NCBI RefSeq assembly: GCF_004345825.1
Contig: NZ_SLXM01000009.1
Span: 80,232 to 144,231, forward strand
Reading direction: 5' to 3'
From: Tenacibaculum skagerrakense
GTDB taxonomy: Bacteria; Bacteroidota; Bacteroidia; Flavobacteriales; Flavobacteriaceae
DNA: 64,000 nucleotides
Shown here: piece after piece, positions 35,805 to 45,559 of the stretch
Position numbering within the stretch: position 1 is the first letter of the stretch
How the letters are laid out: each line of letters begins with the position of its first letter
The notes under the pieces: generated by a model
Seen by the model: only the letters and a program-made list of their open reading frames with translations
What the model was told of the DNA's origin: nothing
The model's database searches: none
Program-made: the position numbers and the translations under genes

Positions 35805-38246
35805 TTAATTATTTCCAACCCTAATTACATCTGCAAAAATACCTGAAGCAGTAACATCTGCACCCGCACCAGCCCCTTTAATTTGTATAGGTTGAATAGG
35901 GTATCGATCTGTAAAAAACAGCACAATATTATCACTACCTTCTAAATTATAAAAAGGATGATTTTTAGGAATGTGTTGCAGTCCTACTTTTGCTTTACCG
36001 TTTTCAAATTCAGCTACGTATTTTAGTTTACAATTTTCTGAGTTTGCATTAGCGTAAATTTCTTGAAAGTGTGATTCAAACTGAAGTAAACTCTCATAAA
36101 AATCTTTATTATTTGTAGTGTCTAAACTATTTTTAGGTAAAAACGAGTTGTTTTCAATATCAGATAATTCTAATTCAAAACCACTTTCTCTAGCAAGAAT
36201 TAGAATTTTTCTAGCCACATCTACACCACTTAGGTCAATTTTTGGGTCTGGTTCAGTATATCCCTCTTTTTGAGCTTGAGCTACAATATCATGAAAAGTT
36301 ACTGCATTAGTAAAGTTATTGAATACAAAATTTAAACTTCCAGATAAAACAGCTTGAATTTTATGAACTCTATCACCAGAAGCAATTAAGTTTTTTAGGG
36401 TGTCTATAATTGGTAAACCAGCACCAACGTTAGTTTCAAATAAGAAAGGTGCGTTGTATTTACTTGAAACTTTTTTTAGTGTTTTGTAGTTGTTCAATTC
36501 TGAAGCACAGGCAATTTTATTACAAGTTACTACAGCGATATTATTTTCTAAATAATGTTGGTACATTTTGGAAACTTCCTCATTTGCTGTATTATCTACA
36601 AAAACACTGTTTCGCATGTTGTATTCTTTAGAACGATATAAAAAATGATTAAGACTTGTTGGTTCTCCTTTAGTTAATAATAATTCTTTCCAATTAGTTA
36701 AGTCAATACCATTTTCGTCAAAGTACATTTTAGTAGAATTGGAAAGTCCAATTACACGAATATTCAGTTTTAAATTAGTTAGCAAATATTCTTTTTGTTG
36801 CTGCAATTGTGCTAAAAATCGATTGCCAACATTTCCAACGCCGGTAACAAATAAATTAAGTTGCTTTATATTATCTCCAAAAAATTGCTCATGTAGTGTA
36901 TTAAGCGCTTTTTTTGCATCTAGTTTTTTTATTACTGCTGAAATATTTTTTTCAGAGGCTCCTTGAGCAATAGCTCTAATATTTACATTGTTCTTCCCTA
37001 AAGCACTAAACATTTTACCACTTAATCCTTGATGGTTTTTCATGTTATCGCCAACCAAGGCAATGATACTCAATTCATTTTCTATAATAATTGGGTCAAT
37101 TTTATGCTGATCAATTTCATTCTGAAATTTTTGTGTAATACATTTAACTGCTTTCTGAGCATCTTCTTCTAAAACACCAACACATATAGTATGTTCTGAT
37201 GAAGCTTGGGTAATTAATATAACATTGATATTATTATCAGATAGTGCTGCGAATAATCGTTTTGAAATACCTGACATGCCAACCATTCCACTTCCTTCTA
37301 CAGTAATCAAAGAAACATTTTCAACATGAGTAATTCCTTTCACTGAAGAGGATTTATCTGAATCGACAGTAATAAGTGTTCCTTCTTGATCAGGATAAAA
37401 AGTATTTTTTATAAGTATAGGAATTTTCATTTCCCTTACTGGTTGTATCGTAGGAGGATATATAACTTTAGCTCCAAAGTGAGACATTTCCATAGCTTCC
37501 TCATATGATATATGTTGAATAGGTTTTGCTTGTTTTACGATTGTAGGATTAGCTGTGTACATTCCACTAACATCTGTCCAAATTTGAAGTTCTTCGGCAT
37601 GAATAGCTGCTGCAAATATTGAAGCTGTATAATCAGAACCGCCACGACCTAGAGTAGTAGTTTGTCCATTGTAGCATTTAGCTATAAATCCGGGAAGAAT
37701 AACAACTTGATAGTTACACTCACTAAAGAATGATGAACAATTACTATAAGTAGTTTCAAAATCTACTTGAGCTTTTAAATAGTTATCATCGGTTATGATT
37801 AAATCTTGACTATTTTTAAAAGTTGCGTTTAATGATGTTTTTGCAGCTTCTGAAATGATGTATGATGATATACGTTCTCCGAAGCTACTGATAATAGCCT
37901 TTGCCTTTGGACTTAATTCTTCTAATAAATAACACCCTTTGTATAGTGTTTTTAGTTGATTAAATTGTTTGTTTACTTGTTCTATAACTTCTGATGAGTT
38001 ATGTAACGGCAACTGTTCTATAGTTTCAAAATGATGCTTTTCTACCTCGTTAATGATAGATAAATAAGCTTCATTTTTCTCTTGTGCTAATTCAGCACTT
38101 TTAAGTAGTTTATCTGTTGTTTTACCAAAAGCAGAAACCACTACGGCTAATTTATCTTCTTTTGATTTTTGAGTAATAATAGCTATTACTTTTTTAATAT
38201 TTTGATGATCTCTAACTGATGAACCTCCGAATTTTAGGACTTTCAT
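35805..38246 (-). CDS. thrA: Bifunctional aspartokinase / homoserine dehydrogenase I
   Basis: The 813-residue fusion catalyses the first and third steps from aspartate to threonine. The N-terminal aspartokinase has KFGGSSV (residues 4-10) and TLGRGGSDYTAS. Two ACT-type regulatory segments follow (VSLITVEGSGMVGMSGISKRLFAAL and SIIALVGDNMKNHQGLSGKMFSAL), expected to bind threonine. The C-terminal homoserine dehydrogenase begins LNLFVTGVGNVGNRFLAQL and has the DLSGVDVARKILILARE and AGAGADVTASGIFAD signatures. It is the first structural gene of the operon, about 108 bp after the leader peptide. Confidence 0.96.
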   Translation of the reverse strand: MKVLKFGGSSVRDHQNIKKVIAIITQKSKEDKLAVVVSAFGKTTDKLLKSAELAQEKNEAYLSIINEVEKHHFETIEQLPLHNSSEVIEQVNKQFNQLKTLYKGCYLLEELSPKAKAIISSFGERISSYIISEAAKTSLNATFKNSQDLIITDDNYLKAQVDFETTYSNCSSFFSECNYQVVILPGFIAKCYNGQTTTLGRGGSDYTASIFAAAIHAEELQIWTDVSGMYTANPTIVKQAKPIQHISYEEAMEMSHFGAKVIYPPTIQPVREMKIPILIKNTFYPDQEGTLITVDSDKSSSVKGITHVENVSLITVEGSGMVGMSGISKRLFAALSDNNINVILITQASSEHTICVGVLEEDAQKAVKCITQKFQNEIDQHKIDPIIIENELSIIALVGDNMKNHQGLSGKMFSALGKNNVNIRAIAQGASEKNISAVIKKLDAKKALNTLHEQFFGDNIKQLNLFVTGVGNVGNRFLAQLQQQKEYLLTNLKLNIRVIGLSNSTKMYFDENGIDLTNWKELLLTKGEPTSLNHFLYRSKEYNMRNSVFVDNTANEEVSKMYQHYLENNIAVVTCNKIACASELNNYKTLKKVSSKYNAPFLFETNVGAGLPIIDTLKNLIASGDRVHKIQAVLSGSLNFVFNNFTNAVTFHDIVAQAQKEGYTEPDPKIDLSGVDVARKILILARESGFELELSDIENNSFLPKNSLDTTNNKDFYESLLQFESHFQEIYANANSENCKLKYVAEFENGKAKVGLQHIPKNHPFYNLEGSDNIVLFFTDRYPIQPIQIKGAGAGADVTASGIFADVIRVGNN

Positions 38247-38345
38247 TTTCTTTTTATTATGATTGAAAAAATAATTTGATTTTGTTTGATTTTATTCTCT
38301 TTTTCAAAAAAGAAAATAAAATATACCGAAGAATTATATGTAAAT

Positions 38346-38364
38346 AAAAACCCCCTAAAGGGTT
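38346..38364 (-). terminator. Attenuator hairpin of the thr operon
   Basis: On the minus strand AACCC-TTTAGG-GGGTT runs into TTTTTATT, a short terminator-like hairpin overlapping the leader stop codon. An upstream competing pair (GTAAGCAA in codons 3-5 with TTGCTTAC at 38388-38395) and a GACGTA/TACGTC hairpin (38401-38417) could form alternative structures. Confidence 0.6.
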
Positions 38365-38450
38365 GTAATAATTGTAGAAATTGTTGTGTAAGCAAAAATA
38401 GACGTAGAAGTTACGTCGATTTTAGTTGTATGTAGATTGCTTACTTTCAT
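38355..38450 (-). CDS. thrL: thr operon leader peptide
   Basis: This short ORF encodes 31 residues, starting MKVSNLHTTKIDVTSTSIF and ending in TTISTIITTL before TAG. It has nine Thr and five Ile codons, the composition expected of a thr attenuator, in which scarcity of charged tRNA-Thr or tRNA-Ile stalls the ribosome and prevents termination. The stop lies inside the terminator hairpin, and a consensus promoter ends right before its ATG. The peptide itself probably has no other role. Threonine plus isoleucine control is known for enterobacterial thrL; the match here is by analogy. Confidence 0.82.
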   Translation of the reverse strand: MKVSNLHTTKIDVTSTSIFAYTTISTIITTL

Positions 38451-38455
38451 CGGTT

Positions 38456-38486
38456 TAAAAGTACTATTAATTTTTAAATAAACAAA
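38456..38486 (-). promoter_or_regulatory. Promoter of the thrL-thrABC transcript
   Basis: On the minus strand TTTG (38483-38486), 19 bp, then TACTTTTA (38456-38463). The predicted start is within a few bases of the leader ATG (38450), so the leader peptide mRNA would be nearly leaderless. Confidence 0.65.
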
Positions 38487-38691
38487 TTAATATGGAAAAG
38501 CGAATAATTACAGTGCTATTTTGGAGATGCTTTTTTTAAGTATACTTTAAATTATGTAATATAAAACAGGTAACTATTTAATTATTATTATAAAATAAAT
38601 AAGGATTTTTTTAGATTGATAAAAATATCGTTGTCGTAAATTTTATTATTTACATAGATTTATACAATACATTAATTCAGGAATATTCAAT
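38487..38691. other. AT-rich spacer
   Basis: Together with the thr leader this forms a 498-bp stretch without a large gene (38247-38744). No further ORF, RNA or repeat was supported here. Confidence 0.5.
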
Positions 38692-38722
38692 AAAAAAGAC
38701 GCGACTTTTGGGTCGCGTCTTT
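38692..38722 (-). terminator. Terminator of the M1 peptidase run
   Basis: AAAGACGCGAC / GTCGCGTCTTT (38695-38722) is an 11-bp perfect stem with a T run on the minus strand, 23 bp after the peptidase stop. Confidence 0.88.
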
Positions 38723-38744
38723 CATATATTTATAATGAAAAATT

Positions 38745-40985
38745 TTAGTTTTTCATCTTTTCTTTAAACTTATTGAATTTATCTTCAGTTTTCTTAGGCC
38801 AAGCATTGTTTGAAGTGTCAACATCTGCAGTTTCTAAATCTGGGTCAACAACTATACTTTTAATTTCTTTACTAGAAGAAAATACTCTGTATACTTTGTT
38901 GTCATCTTTATTCCAAATTTGTGCTGGGAAAACCTCACGTTTTTTAGTTCCATCCGCATATGTTAATTCTACAATAATTGGCATAACTAAACCACCTGGC
39001 TTTTCAAATTCAACCTGATATATGTACTTAGGTAATTCTTCCAAGCTAGCTTTTTTGTCAGCAGGTAAACTATTAATGTATGCTTCTACATCTTTAGCAT
39101 TAGCTTCGTCTTTGTTTGTTGTTAAATAAATTAAAGTACCTAAAGATTCAAAGTATGTTTTAGCTCTTGGGTTTGTTTTAATTAATTCTTTAACTCTATC
39201 ACTTTGCTTGTCAGTAATATACAAAGGTTTTACTTCTTTAATCCCTATATCACAGTTATCAGTAGTGTAGAACCATCCTCTCCAAAACCAATCTAAATCC
39301 ATACCAGAAGCATCTTCCATTGTTCTAAAGAAATCAGCAGGAGTAGGGTGCTTAAACATCCAACGTTGCGAATATGTTCTAAAAGCAAAGTCAAATAACT
39401 CTGGTCCCATAATAGTTTTACGTAACATGTATAATCCAGCAGCTGGCTTTGTATAAGCATTTGGACCGAAGTTTTTTACATAATCTCCCTGAGACATAAT
39501 TGGAGATAAATTACTTTGATCAAAACTCATATAACGAACAATTCCTTTAGGAGTAGATCTAATAGGGAAATTAGGATCGTAATCTAATTCTGCTAACATT
39601 TGAACAAATGAATTTAAACCTTCGTCCATCCATGTCCATTGACGCTCATCAGAGTTAACAATCATAGGGAAGAAGTTATGCCCAACCTCGTGAGTAATTA
39701 CACCAATCATCCCATTTTTAGTTCTTTCAGAATAAGTTCCATCAGGATCTGGTCTACCATAGTTAAAACAAATCATAGGATATTCCATTCCTTGTCTATC
39801 TGCATGCACAGAAATAGCTTTTGGATACGGATAATCAAAAGTTAACTTAGAGTACTCTTCTAAAGTATTTGCAACAACTCTAGTTGAGTGCTCTTCCCAT
39901 AAAGGATTACCTTCTTTTGGGTATAAAGAAACTGCCATCACTGTTTTTCCATTAATGTTTACAGCCATAGCATCCCAAATATATTTTCTTGAAGAAGCAA
40001 ATGCATAATCTCTTACATCCTTTGCTTTAAAATGCCAAGTTTTAGTTTTAGTCGTTCCTTCTTTCTCGTTTTCTTCAGCTTCTTTTTGAGTTACGATAAA
40101 AACAGGATCTTTATAAGACTTTCTCGCTTGATCCATTCTGCTACGTTGTTCTTTAGAGAGTACATCTTTTTCATTTTGTAATTCTCCAGTAGCATCTAAA
40201 ATATGGTCAGCAGGAACAGTAATTTTAACATCATAGTCACCAAACTCTAAGGCAAACTCACTACGTCCCCAGAACTGCATATTTTGCCATCCTTCTACAT
40301 TATTGTAAACACATAACCTTGGGAAAAACTGAGCAATAGTATAGGCCTTATTTCCGTCTTTGAATTCTTCGAATCCAGAACGACCTCCATCGGTAACCGA
40401 GTTATTGATTAAATAGTTCCATTTAATTTTAAATACAAATGTATTTCCAGGTGCTAGAGGTTTTGGTAAATTAATACGCATCATTGTACGATTAATTGTA
40501 TGCGATAAATCTCTACCATCTTCATATTTAACAGCTTCAATTTTAAAACCAAAATCTTTTTTCTTTCCCATGTTATCGTCTACAAATTGTTCTGGAGTTT
40601 GCCATCCAGAAGCTCCTTTTGATTGCGCTAAAGGAGTTTGAGAGTCAGGAGCACGCATGTTTTGGTCTAACTGTAACCATAAATATTCTAAATTATCTTT
40701 AGAGTTATTATGATATGTAATAGTTTCATCTCCATAAAGCTTATTATTAGCTTCATCGAGACGTAAGTTCATAACATAATCTACTTTTTGTTGCGTGTAT
40801 TGATGTCCAGGAGCACCCGAAGCAGTTCTTTGATCGTTTGGCGTTGCTAAAACATCTTTTAATTGTCGGAATTTATTGTCGTCAACATGTCCTTTTTGTG
40901 GTTTTTTTTCTTCATCAGTCTCTTGAGCAAAAGTTGCACCAGAGATTAAAAAAACTGATAAGAATACATAAAATAGCTTTTTCAT
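38745..40985 (-). CDS. M1-family zinc aminopeptidase, exported
   Basis: The 746-residue protein has a signal peptide (MKKLFYVFLSVFLISGATFAQ). The M1 zinc motif is HEVGHNFF followed by E 18 residues later (WTWMDEGLNSF). A GAMEN-like exopeptidase loop (QGMEYPMICFNYG) comes before it. The C-terminal part is beta-rich (GGLVMPIIVELTYADGTKKREVFPAQIW). It probably trims peptides in the periplasm. It has a close paralogue immediately upstream (41135-43270), and both end in a similar Trp-Pro-Lys-Lys lysine-rich tail. Confidence 0.92.
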   Translation of the reverse strand: MKKLFYVFLSVFLISGATFAQETDEEKKPQKGHVDDNKFRQLKDVLATPNDQRTASGAPGHQYTQQKVDYVMNLRLDEANNKLYGDETITYHNNSKDNLEYLWLQLDQNMRAPDSQTPLAQSKGASGWQTPEQFVDDNMGKKKDFGFKIEAVKYEDGRDLSHTINRTMMRINLPKPLAPGNTFVFKIKWNYLINNSVTDGGRSGFEEFKDGNKAYTIAQFFPRLCVYNNVEGWQNMQFWGRSEFALEFGDYDVKITVPADHILDATGELQNEKDVLSKEQRSRMDQARKSYKDPVFIVTQKEAEENEKEGTTKTKTWHFKAKDVRDYAFASSRKYIWDAMAVNINGKTVMAVSLYPKEGNPLWEEHSTRVVANTLEEYSKLTFDYPYPKAISVHADRQGMEYPMICFNYGRPDPDGTYSERTKNGMIGVITHEVGHNFFPMIVNSDERQWTWMDEGLNSFVQMLAELDYDPNFPIRSTPKGIVRYMSFDQSNLSPIMSQGDYVKNFGPNAYTKPAAGLYMLRKTIMGPELFDFAFRTYSQRWMFKHPTPADFFRTMEDASGMDLDWFWRGWFYTTDNCDIGIKEVKPLYITDKQSDRVKELIKTNPRAKTYFESLGTLIYLTTNKDEANAKDVEAYINSLPADKKASLEELPKYIYQVEFEKPGGLVMPIIVELTYADGTKKREVFPAQIWNKDDNKVYRVFSSSKEIKSIVVDPDLETADVDTSNNAWPKKTEDKFNKFKEKMKN

Positions 40986-41079
40986 TATAAATTAAAGTTG
41001 GTTTTAAAAATGATTTTTGAAAAGTACTAATAAAATTAATTATTATATGAACATGTTAAAATTTTTAACAAACCTTTAT

Positions 41080-41113
41080 AAAAAAAGCGATGATTATAAG
41101 TAACCATCGCTTC
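41080..41113 (-). terminator. Terminator between the two M1 genes
   Basis: On the minus strand AGCGATGGTTA / TAATCATCGCT form a stem with one G-U pair, followed by TTTTTTT. Confidence 0.75.
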
Positions 41114-41134
41114 TAAATTGAATAGAATTAATTC

Positions 41135-43270
41135 TTATCCTTTAATTTTATTCTTGAATTTTTCAAATTTTGTTTCCTTCTTCTTAGGCCAGCTATTATT
41201 TGTAGTATCTACATCAGCTGTTTCTAAATCTGGATCAATTTGAATGTCCTTAATTTCTTTATTTGAAGAGAAAACTTTTGTGATTTCATTATCATTCAGT
41301 CTCCAAATTTGAGCAGGATATTTTTTTCTTTCTTTTGTGCCATCTTTATAGGTAAATTCAACTATAATAGGCATTACTAAACCACCTGGTTTATTGTAAG
41401 TTATTTCATAATGATACTTTGAATTAAGGTTTTTAGCCTTACCAAAACCTAATCCTTTAGTTGTATCTTCTACAAAAGCTACATTTCCTTCATTATCTTC
41501 TTTTGTGTAGAATTTTTTAACACCTTTAATACCAATGTCAGTTACATCTGTAGTATAAAACCAACCTCTCCAAAACCAATCTAAATCCATAGCTGAAGCA
41601 TCTTCCATAGTTCTAAAGAAATCAGCTGGTGTTGGATGTTTAAATTTCCAACGCTTTGAATAGGTTTTGAATGCATAATCAAATAATTCAGGACCCATTA
41701 CAGTATTTCGTAAAATATACAATGCAGTTGCTGGTTTACCATAAGCATTATTACCAAAGCTATACACATTATCTCCTTTAGACATAATAGGAGCAATGGT
41801 AGATTGATCCCCATCCATGTATTTGATAATATTTTTTGGTAATCCTCTTACTATTGGAAAATTAGGATCATAGTCTAATTCTGCCATCATTTCAACAAAT
41901 GAATTTAAACCTTCATCCATCCAAGTCCATTTACGTTCATCTGAATTTACAATCATAGGAAAGAAATTATGTCCTACTTCATGAACAGTTACTTTAATCA
42001 TTCGATACTTTGTTCTATCAGAATAGGTTCCATCAGGATTTGGTCTACCTGGATTAAAACAAATTTGAGGATATTCCATCCCCATTTGTCCATCAACAGA
42101 AATTGCTTTGTGGTAAGGATAATCAAAAGTATATCTTGAATATGTCTTTAAAGTTTGAGCTACAGCTCTAGTAGAATGATCACCATATAAAGGATTAGCT
42201 TCTTTAGAATATAAAGAGTGTGCCATTACGGTTTTACCATTAATGTCAACAGCCATAGCGTCCCAAATAAACTTTCTTGAAGTAGCAAAAGCATAATCTC
42301 TTACATTTTTAGCAGAGAACTTCCATGTTTTTGTTTTCTTAGATTTTGTTTTCTCTTTTTTAGTTGCTTCTTCTTGAGTTACAATTAATACAGGTTTGTC
42401 AAAAGTTGTTTTCGCTTTTGCAAAACGATCGCGCTGTTCTCTGGTTAAAACTTCACTTTCATTTAATAAAATACCCGTTGCGCCTAAAATATGATCATCT
42501 GGAGTAGTAATATTTACATCAAAATCACCAAATTCTAAAGCAAATTCACTTCGTCCCCAAAACTGATCGTTCTGCCAACCTTCTACATTATCGTACACAC
42601 ATAATCTTGGGTAAAATTGAGCAATCACATAATTATTGTTGTTGTCTTCAGGAAAATGTTCAAAACCAGATCTTCCTCCTTGAGTTCTATGGTTATTGAT
42701 ATTATACCACCATTTGATGTTGAATGAAAATTTACCACCAGATGCTATAGGAGTAGGCAAATCGATTCGCATCATTGTTTGATTAATGATGTATGATAAT
42801 TTACCATCAGTGTTAGTAACGCTCATAATCTTAAAACCACCATCAAAAGGTTGTTCTGGAAAAAAGCGGTTGTATTGTTGTTTGTTAATTTTTTCAGGAA
42901 CTTTAGATGTAGCTATATCTGGAGTTTTAGAATCTGCAGCACGCATATTTTGATCTAATTGTACCCATAAATAAGGTAGCTCATCTTCTGAGTTATTATG
43001 ATATACAATGGTTTCACTACCAGTAATTCGTTGTTTCTCATCATCCAAGACAATATCCATTTTATAGTCTACTTTCTGCTGAGTATAATTTACTCCTGGA
43101 GCACCAGAGGCAGTATGCTTATCATTGGGTGTAGCTAAAAGGTCTTCAAGTTGTTTGAATTTATTTTCATTGGTATGACCTTTCTGTGTTTTTCTTTCAC
43201 GATTTTGTCCATTTACAGATAAAGTAAAAACAAAACAAATCAAAAGAAATGAATGAAGAGTTCTTTTCAT
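41135..43270 (-). CDS. M1-family zinc aminopeptidase, paralogue
   Basis: The 711-residue exported protein is the tandem paralogue of the 746-residue M1 peptidase. It has a signal peptide (LLICFVFTLSVNGQ), the HEVGHNFFPMIVNSDERKW active site with E in TWMDEGLNSF, and the GMEYPQICFNPG substrate loop. The central insert of the other copy is shorter here. Conservation of all catalytic residues says both copies are active. A terminator lies between them, so expression may differ. It is 57 bp downstream of the DUF6702 gene. Confidence 0.92.
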   Translation of the reverse strand: MKRTLHSFLLICFVFTLSVNGQNRERKTQKGHTNENKFKQLEDLLATPNDKHTASGAPGVNYTQQKVDYKMDIVLDDEKQRITGSETIVYHNNSEDELPYLWVQLDQNMRAADSKTPDIATSKVPEKINKQQYNRFFPEQPFDGGFKIMSVTNTDGKLSYIINQTMMRIDLPTPIASGGKFSFNIKWWYNINNHRTQGGRSGFEHFPEDNNNNYVIAQFYPRLCVYDNVEGWQNDQFWGRSEFALEFGDFDVNITTPDDHILGATGILLNESEVLTREQRDRFAKAKTTFDKPVLIVTQEEATKKEKTKSKKTKTWKFSAKNVRDYAFATSRKFIWDAMAVDINGKTVMAHSLYSKEANPLYGDHSTRAVAQTLKTYSRYTFDYPYHKAISVDGQMGMEYPQICFNPGRPNPDGTYSDRTKYRMIKVTVHEVGHNFFPMIVNSDERKWTWMDEGLNSFVEMMAELDYDPNFPIVRGLPKNIIKYMDGDQSTIAPIMSKGDNVYSFGNNAYGKPATALYILRNTVMGPELFDYAFKTYSKRWKFKHPTPADFFRTMEDASAMDLDWFWRGWFYTTDVTDIGIKGVKKFYTKEDNEGNVAFVEDTTKGLGFGKAKNLNSKYHYEITYNKPGGLVMPIIVEFTYKDGTKERKKYPAQIWRLNDNEITKVFSSNKEIKDIQIDPDLETADVDTTNNSWPKKKETKFEKFKNKIKG

Positions 43271-43327
43271 TATTTGTAGTTATTTTAAGATTTAGTAGAT
43301 AAAAGTAACGTAAAGAAACCGATTTAG

Positions 43328-43819
43328 TTAATAATTTAACAAACCTTTATTATTTTCTTTAGTCAAGAACAAGCTTTTCTTGGTGTTATTGATTTTAGCT
43401 TTAATCAAGTTTTGTTGATCAGGAAAATGAGCAATGAGAACATTGTTTTCAATTTCCAATGAGTTTACTTTGGTAACATTTTCAATTTCTAAGTAGAAGT
43501 AAACGATATTATCTTGGTATTCTTTACCAATAAATTTAAAGTTGGCTTTAGAGTTGTTAATTGTAACTTTGAATTTATCTTTTAAGTAATTGAAAAAATA
43601 CTCATCTACATTTTTAGGCTCATCTTTCGTTGTTAAACGTAAATCAGTTACTTGCTCTTTATTAATAGCTACTTCAATATCGTCCATAAACACATTCATA
43701 ATCATCTGAATAGAATTACTATTTGTATTATGTTCTATTTCCGTTAATGCTAAGTAGTATTTATGATCTGTAAAGGATAAAAAAGAAATCCCTATAAATA
43801 GAATTAATATTTTTTTCAT
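43328..43819 (-). CDS. DUF6702-like exported protein
   Basis: The 163-residue protein has a signal peptide (MKKILILFIGISFLSFTDH) and a beta-rich body: YYLALTEIEHNTNSNSIQMI, VTINNSKANFKFIGKEYQDN, VYFYLEIENVTKVNSLEIEN. This layout and its place next to an M1 peptidase and CarboxypepD_reg-like genes match the Bacteroidota family DUF6702. No function is known. Confidence 0.75.
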   Translation of the reverse strand: MKKILILFIGISFLSFTDHKYYLALTEIEHNTNSNSIQMIMNVFMDDIEVAINKEQVTDLRLTTKDEPKNVDEYFFNYLKDKFKVTINNSKANFKFIGKEYQDNIVYFYLEIENVTKVNSLEIENNVLIAHFPDQQNLIKAKINNTKKSLFLTKENNKGLLNY

Positions 43820-43875
43820 GAATTGTAAAGAAACAAAAGCTGCGCCAAAATACAGAATTTTTACTGCAAGATTAC

Positions 43876-44667
43876 TTATCTTTTAATTTCTTTCAAATAA
43901 TTAACACTTTTTTGTTTTAAGTTTTGAATAACTTTTAGGTGTTCTTCTCTTTGAACATTGTTTTCTATTTCTTCATCTATACTATAGTTAATAAACGCTA
44001 GTACCTGTTCTTCCGGGATATTCATTGAATCCGTGAAATTTTGCTTACCAACAATTTTGATAATTTGTTCAGGAAGATGATCTCTAAATACTTTTCTCTT
44101 TATCTTTTGTTCTAAAAGTTTTTCTTCTTTTGAAGTAAATAATGAAAATTTGAGAAGTGTAAGTCCTTCAAAAGCTAATGTTGGGTCTGTTTTTTTCTCT
44201 GATTCGTTTTTTTCAGTGGCACTAGCTAAAACAATATTATCAGTTGCTTGTGTTCCTTCAAAGTTAGTAGCTTCTTTTGATTTTTCTTTACTTTCATTTT
44301 TAGGAGTTTTTTTAACATCCGCAGAAAGCGACTGAATTAACTGCGTTTTGATTACTTCAATTTCTTCTAATACCTGCTCTTGTATTTCAAGCAAAATATT
44401 AATCTGTTTTCTTTGCATTGAAATAGTTGATACTTTTATGTTTTTTGTATAATGTTGAATAGAAGTTATTTGTAAAACATCACCAACTTGAGCGTCAATT
44501 AAAAAATAACCTTTTGGGTTAGAAAAAGTACCTTCTTTAGATGTTATGTTAATTACATGGGAATTAGCTACAGTTCCTAAATTATCGGAAATAACACCTG
44601 TAATAGGGGATCTTTGCCCAAAAATATTGATAGATAAAAATAGAATTAAAAACGTAATTTTTTTCAT
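43876..44667 (-). CDS. CarboxypepD_reg-like exported protein, copy 1
   Basis: The 263-residue protein has a signal peptide (LILFLSINIFGQ) and a transthyretin-like carboxypeptidase regulatory domain (about 22-105): ITGVISDNLGTVANSHVINITSKEGTFSNPKGYFLI. The C-terminal half is helical and charged and divergent from its paralogues, ending REEHLKVIQNLKQKSVNYL. It is the most downstream of four tandem paralogues. The role is unknown; the domain is usually a protein-protein or envelope-anchoring module. Confidence 0.8.
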   Translation of the reverse strand: MKKITFLILFLSINIFGQRSPITGVISDNLGTVANSHVINITSKEGTFSNPKGYFLIDAQVGDVLQITSIQHYTKNIKVSTISMQRKQINILLEIQEQVLEEIEVIKTQLIQSLSADVKKTPKNESKEKSKEATNFEGTQATDNIVLASATEKNESEKKTDPTLAFEGLTLLKFSLFTSKEEKLLEQKIKRKVFRDHLPEQIIKIVGKQNFTDSMNIPEEQVLAFINYSIDEEIENNVQREEHLKVIQNLKQKSVNYLKEIKR

Positions 44668-44752
44668 AATAAAAAGAAGATGTATGTTGAACTAATACTC
44701 TTATTAAAAATACGAAAATTATTACTCTTTAAAGACTATTACTTCATTAAAA

Positions 44753-45559
44753 TTATTTATGAATAGTATTTATAAGGTATTGTTTTGCTTCTTTGTTTAA
44801 AATTTCAATGACCTCTAGTTGTTTTCCTTCTTGATAGAGTTTTTCAATACCTAATGGATTACAATATTCTAAGAAATTATAAAATAAATCTTTTGGAATT
44901 TTAAGGTCTTCAAAAAAGAATTTTTCTCCCAATTCTTTTAATATAAGTGATGGAAAATTTCTTTTAAAATCAAACTTTTTTCGTTCTTTTCTCTTTTTAA
45001 GTAAACTTTTAAAAGGTAAAAAAGCTCCTCCAAGACTTACGCCTTCAAATCTTTGTGTTGGATCGATTATATTATTAAGTTCTCTATTAAGTGTAGCGTT
45101 TTTATTATAGTTTTTATTAGCTTCTAATTTAATATCAGAAAAATTTAAAGCATCTCTAGATTTAACAATAGCAATATCACGAATAGTTTGTTTTAAATTT
45201 CGTTTAAAGGTTCCGAACATTTTTTTATTCGTTACAGTAACTTCTTCTAATAAGTTATCTTTTAAAAGTAATTGTATTGTAAAAGATTTAGAAGTTAGTA
45301 TCTCTTTACTAATTTGCACAACTTTAGTATAATGTTGTATGCTACTGATTTCAAGTTTTTGACCTAAAGAAACTTTTATAGAGAACATACCATTTTCATT
45401 GGAAAACGTACCGTTATTAGTTTCTTTATTTAGAATATTAGCATTTTCAATGGCTCCGATTTGATCTTCAATTTTTCCATAGATAGTAATCTCTTGAGTA
45501 TAGGCATAATTAAATTTCAATATCAAGAGTAGTACAATAAATAAAAGCTCCTTTTTCAC
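44753..45559 (-). CDS. CarboxypepD_reg-like exported protein, copy 2
   Basis: The 268-residue protein has a signal peptide (LLFIVLLLILKFNYAYTQ), then the same domain (ITIYGKIEDQIGAIENANILNKETNNGTFSNENGMF). The C-terminal region is basic (LLKKRKERKKFDFKRNF), with segments recalling copy 1 (LNNIIDPTQRFEGVSL; FPSLILKELGEKFF). Its start overlaps the stop of copy 3 by 4 bp (ATGA), so these two are translationally coupled. Confidence 0.78.
   Translation of the reverse strand: MKKELLFIVLLLILKFNYAYTQEITIYGKIEDQIGAIENANILNKETNNGTFSNENGMFSIKVSLGQKLEISSIQHYTKVVQISKEILTSKSFTIQLLLKDNLLEEVTVTNKKMFGTFKRNLKQTIRDIAIVKSRDALNFSDIKLEANKNYNKNATLNRELNNIIDPTQRFEGVSLGGAFLPFKSLLKKRKERKKFDFKRNFPSLILKELGEKFFFEDLKIPKDLFYNFLEYCNPLGIEKLYQEGKQLEVIEILNKEAKQYLINTIHK

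Noticed and set aside
36449..36966. Plus-strand frames opposite thrA
   Set aside because: The minus-strand protein is a clear aspartokinase-homoserine dehydrogenase.
38492..38539. 15-codon plus-strand ORF upstream of thrL
   Set aside because: It is too short, has no leader-like composition and no gene follows on that strand.
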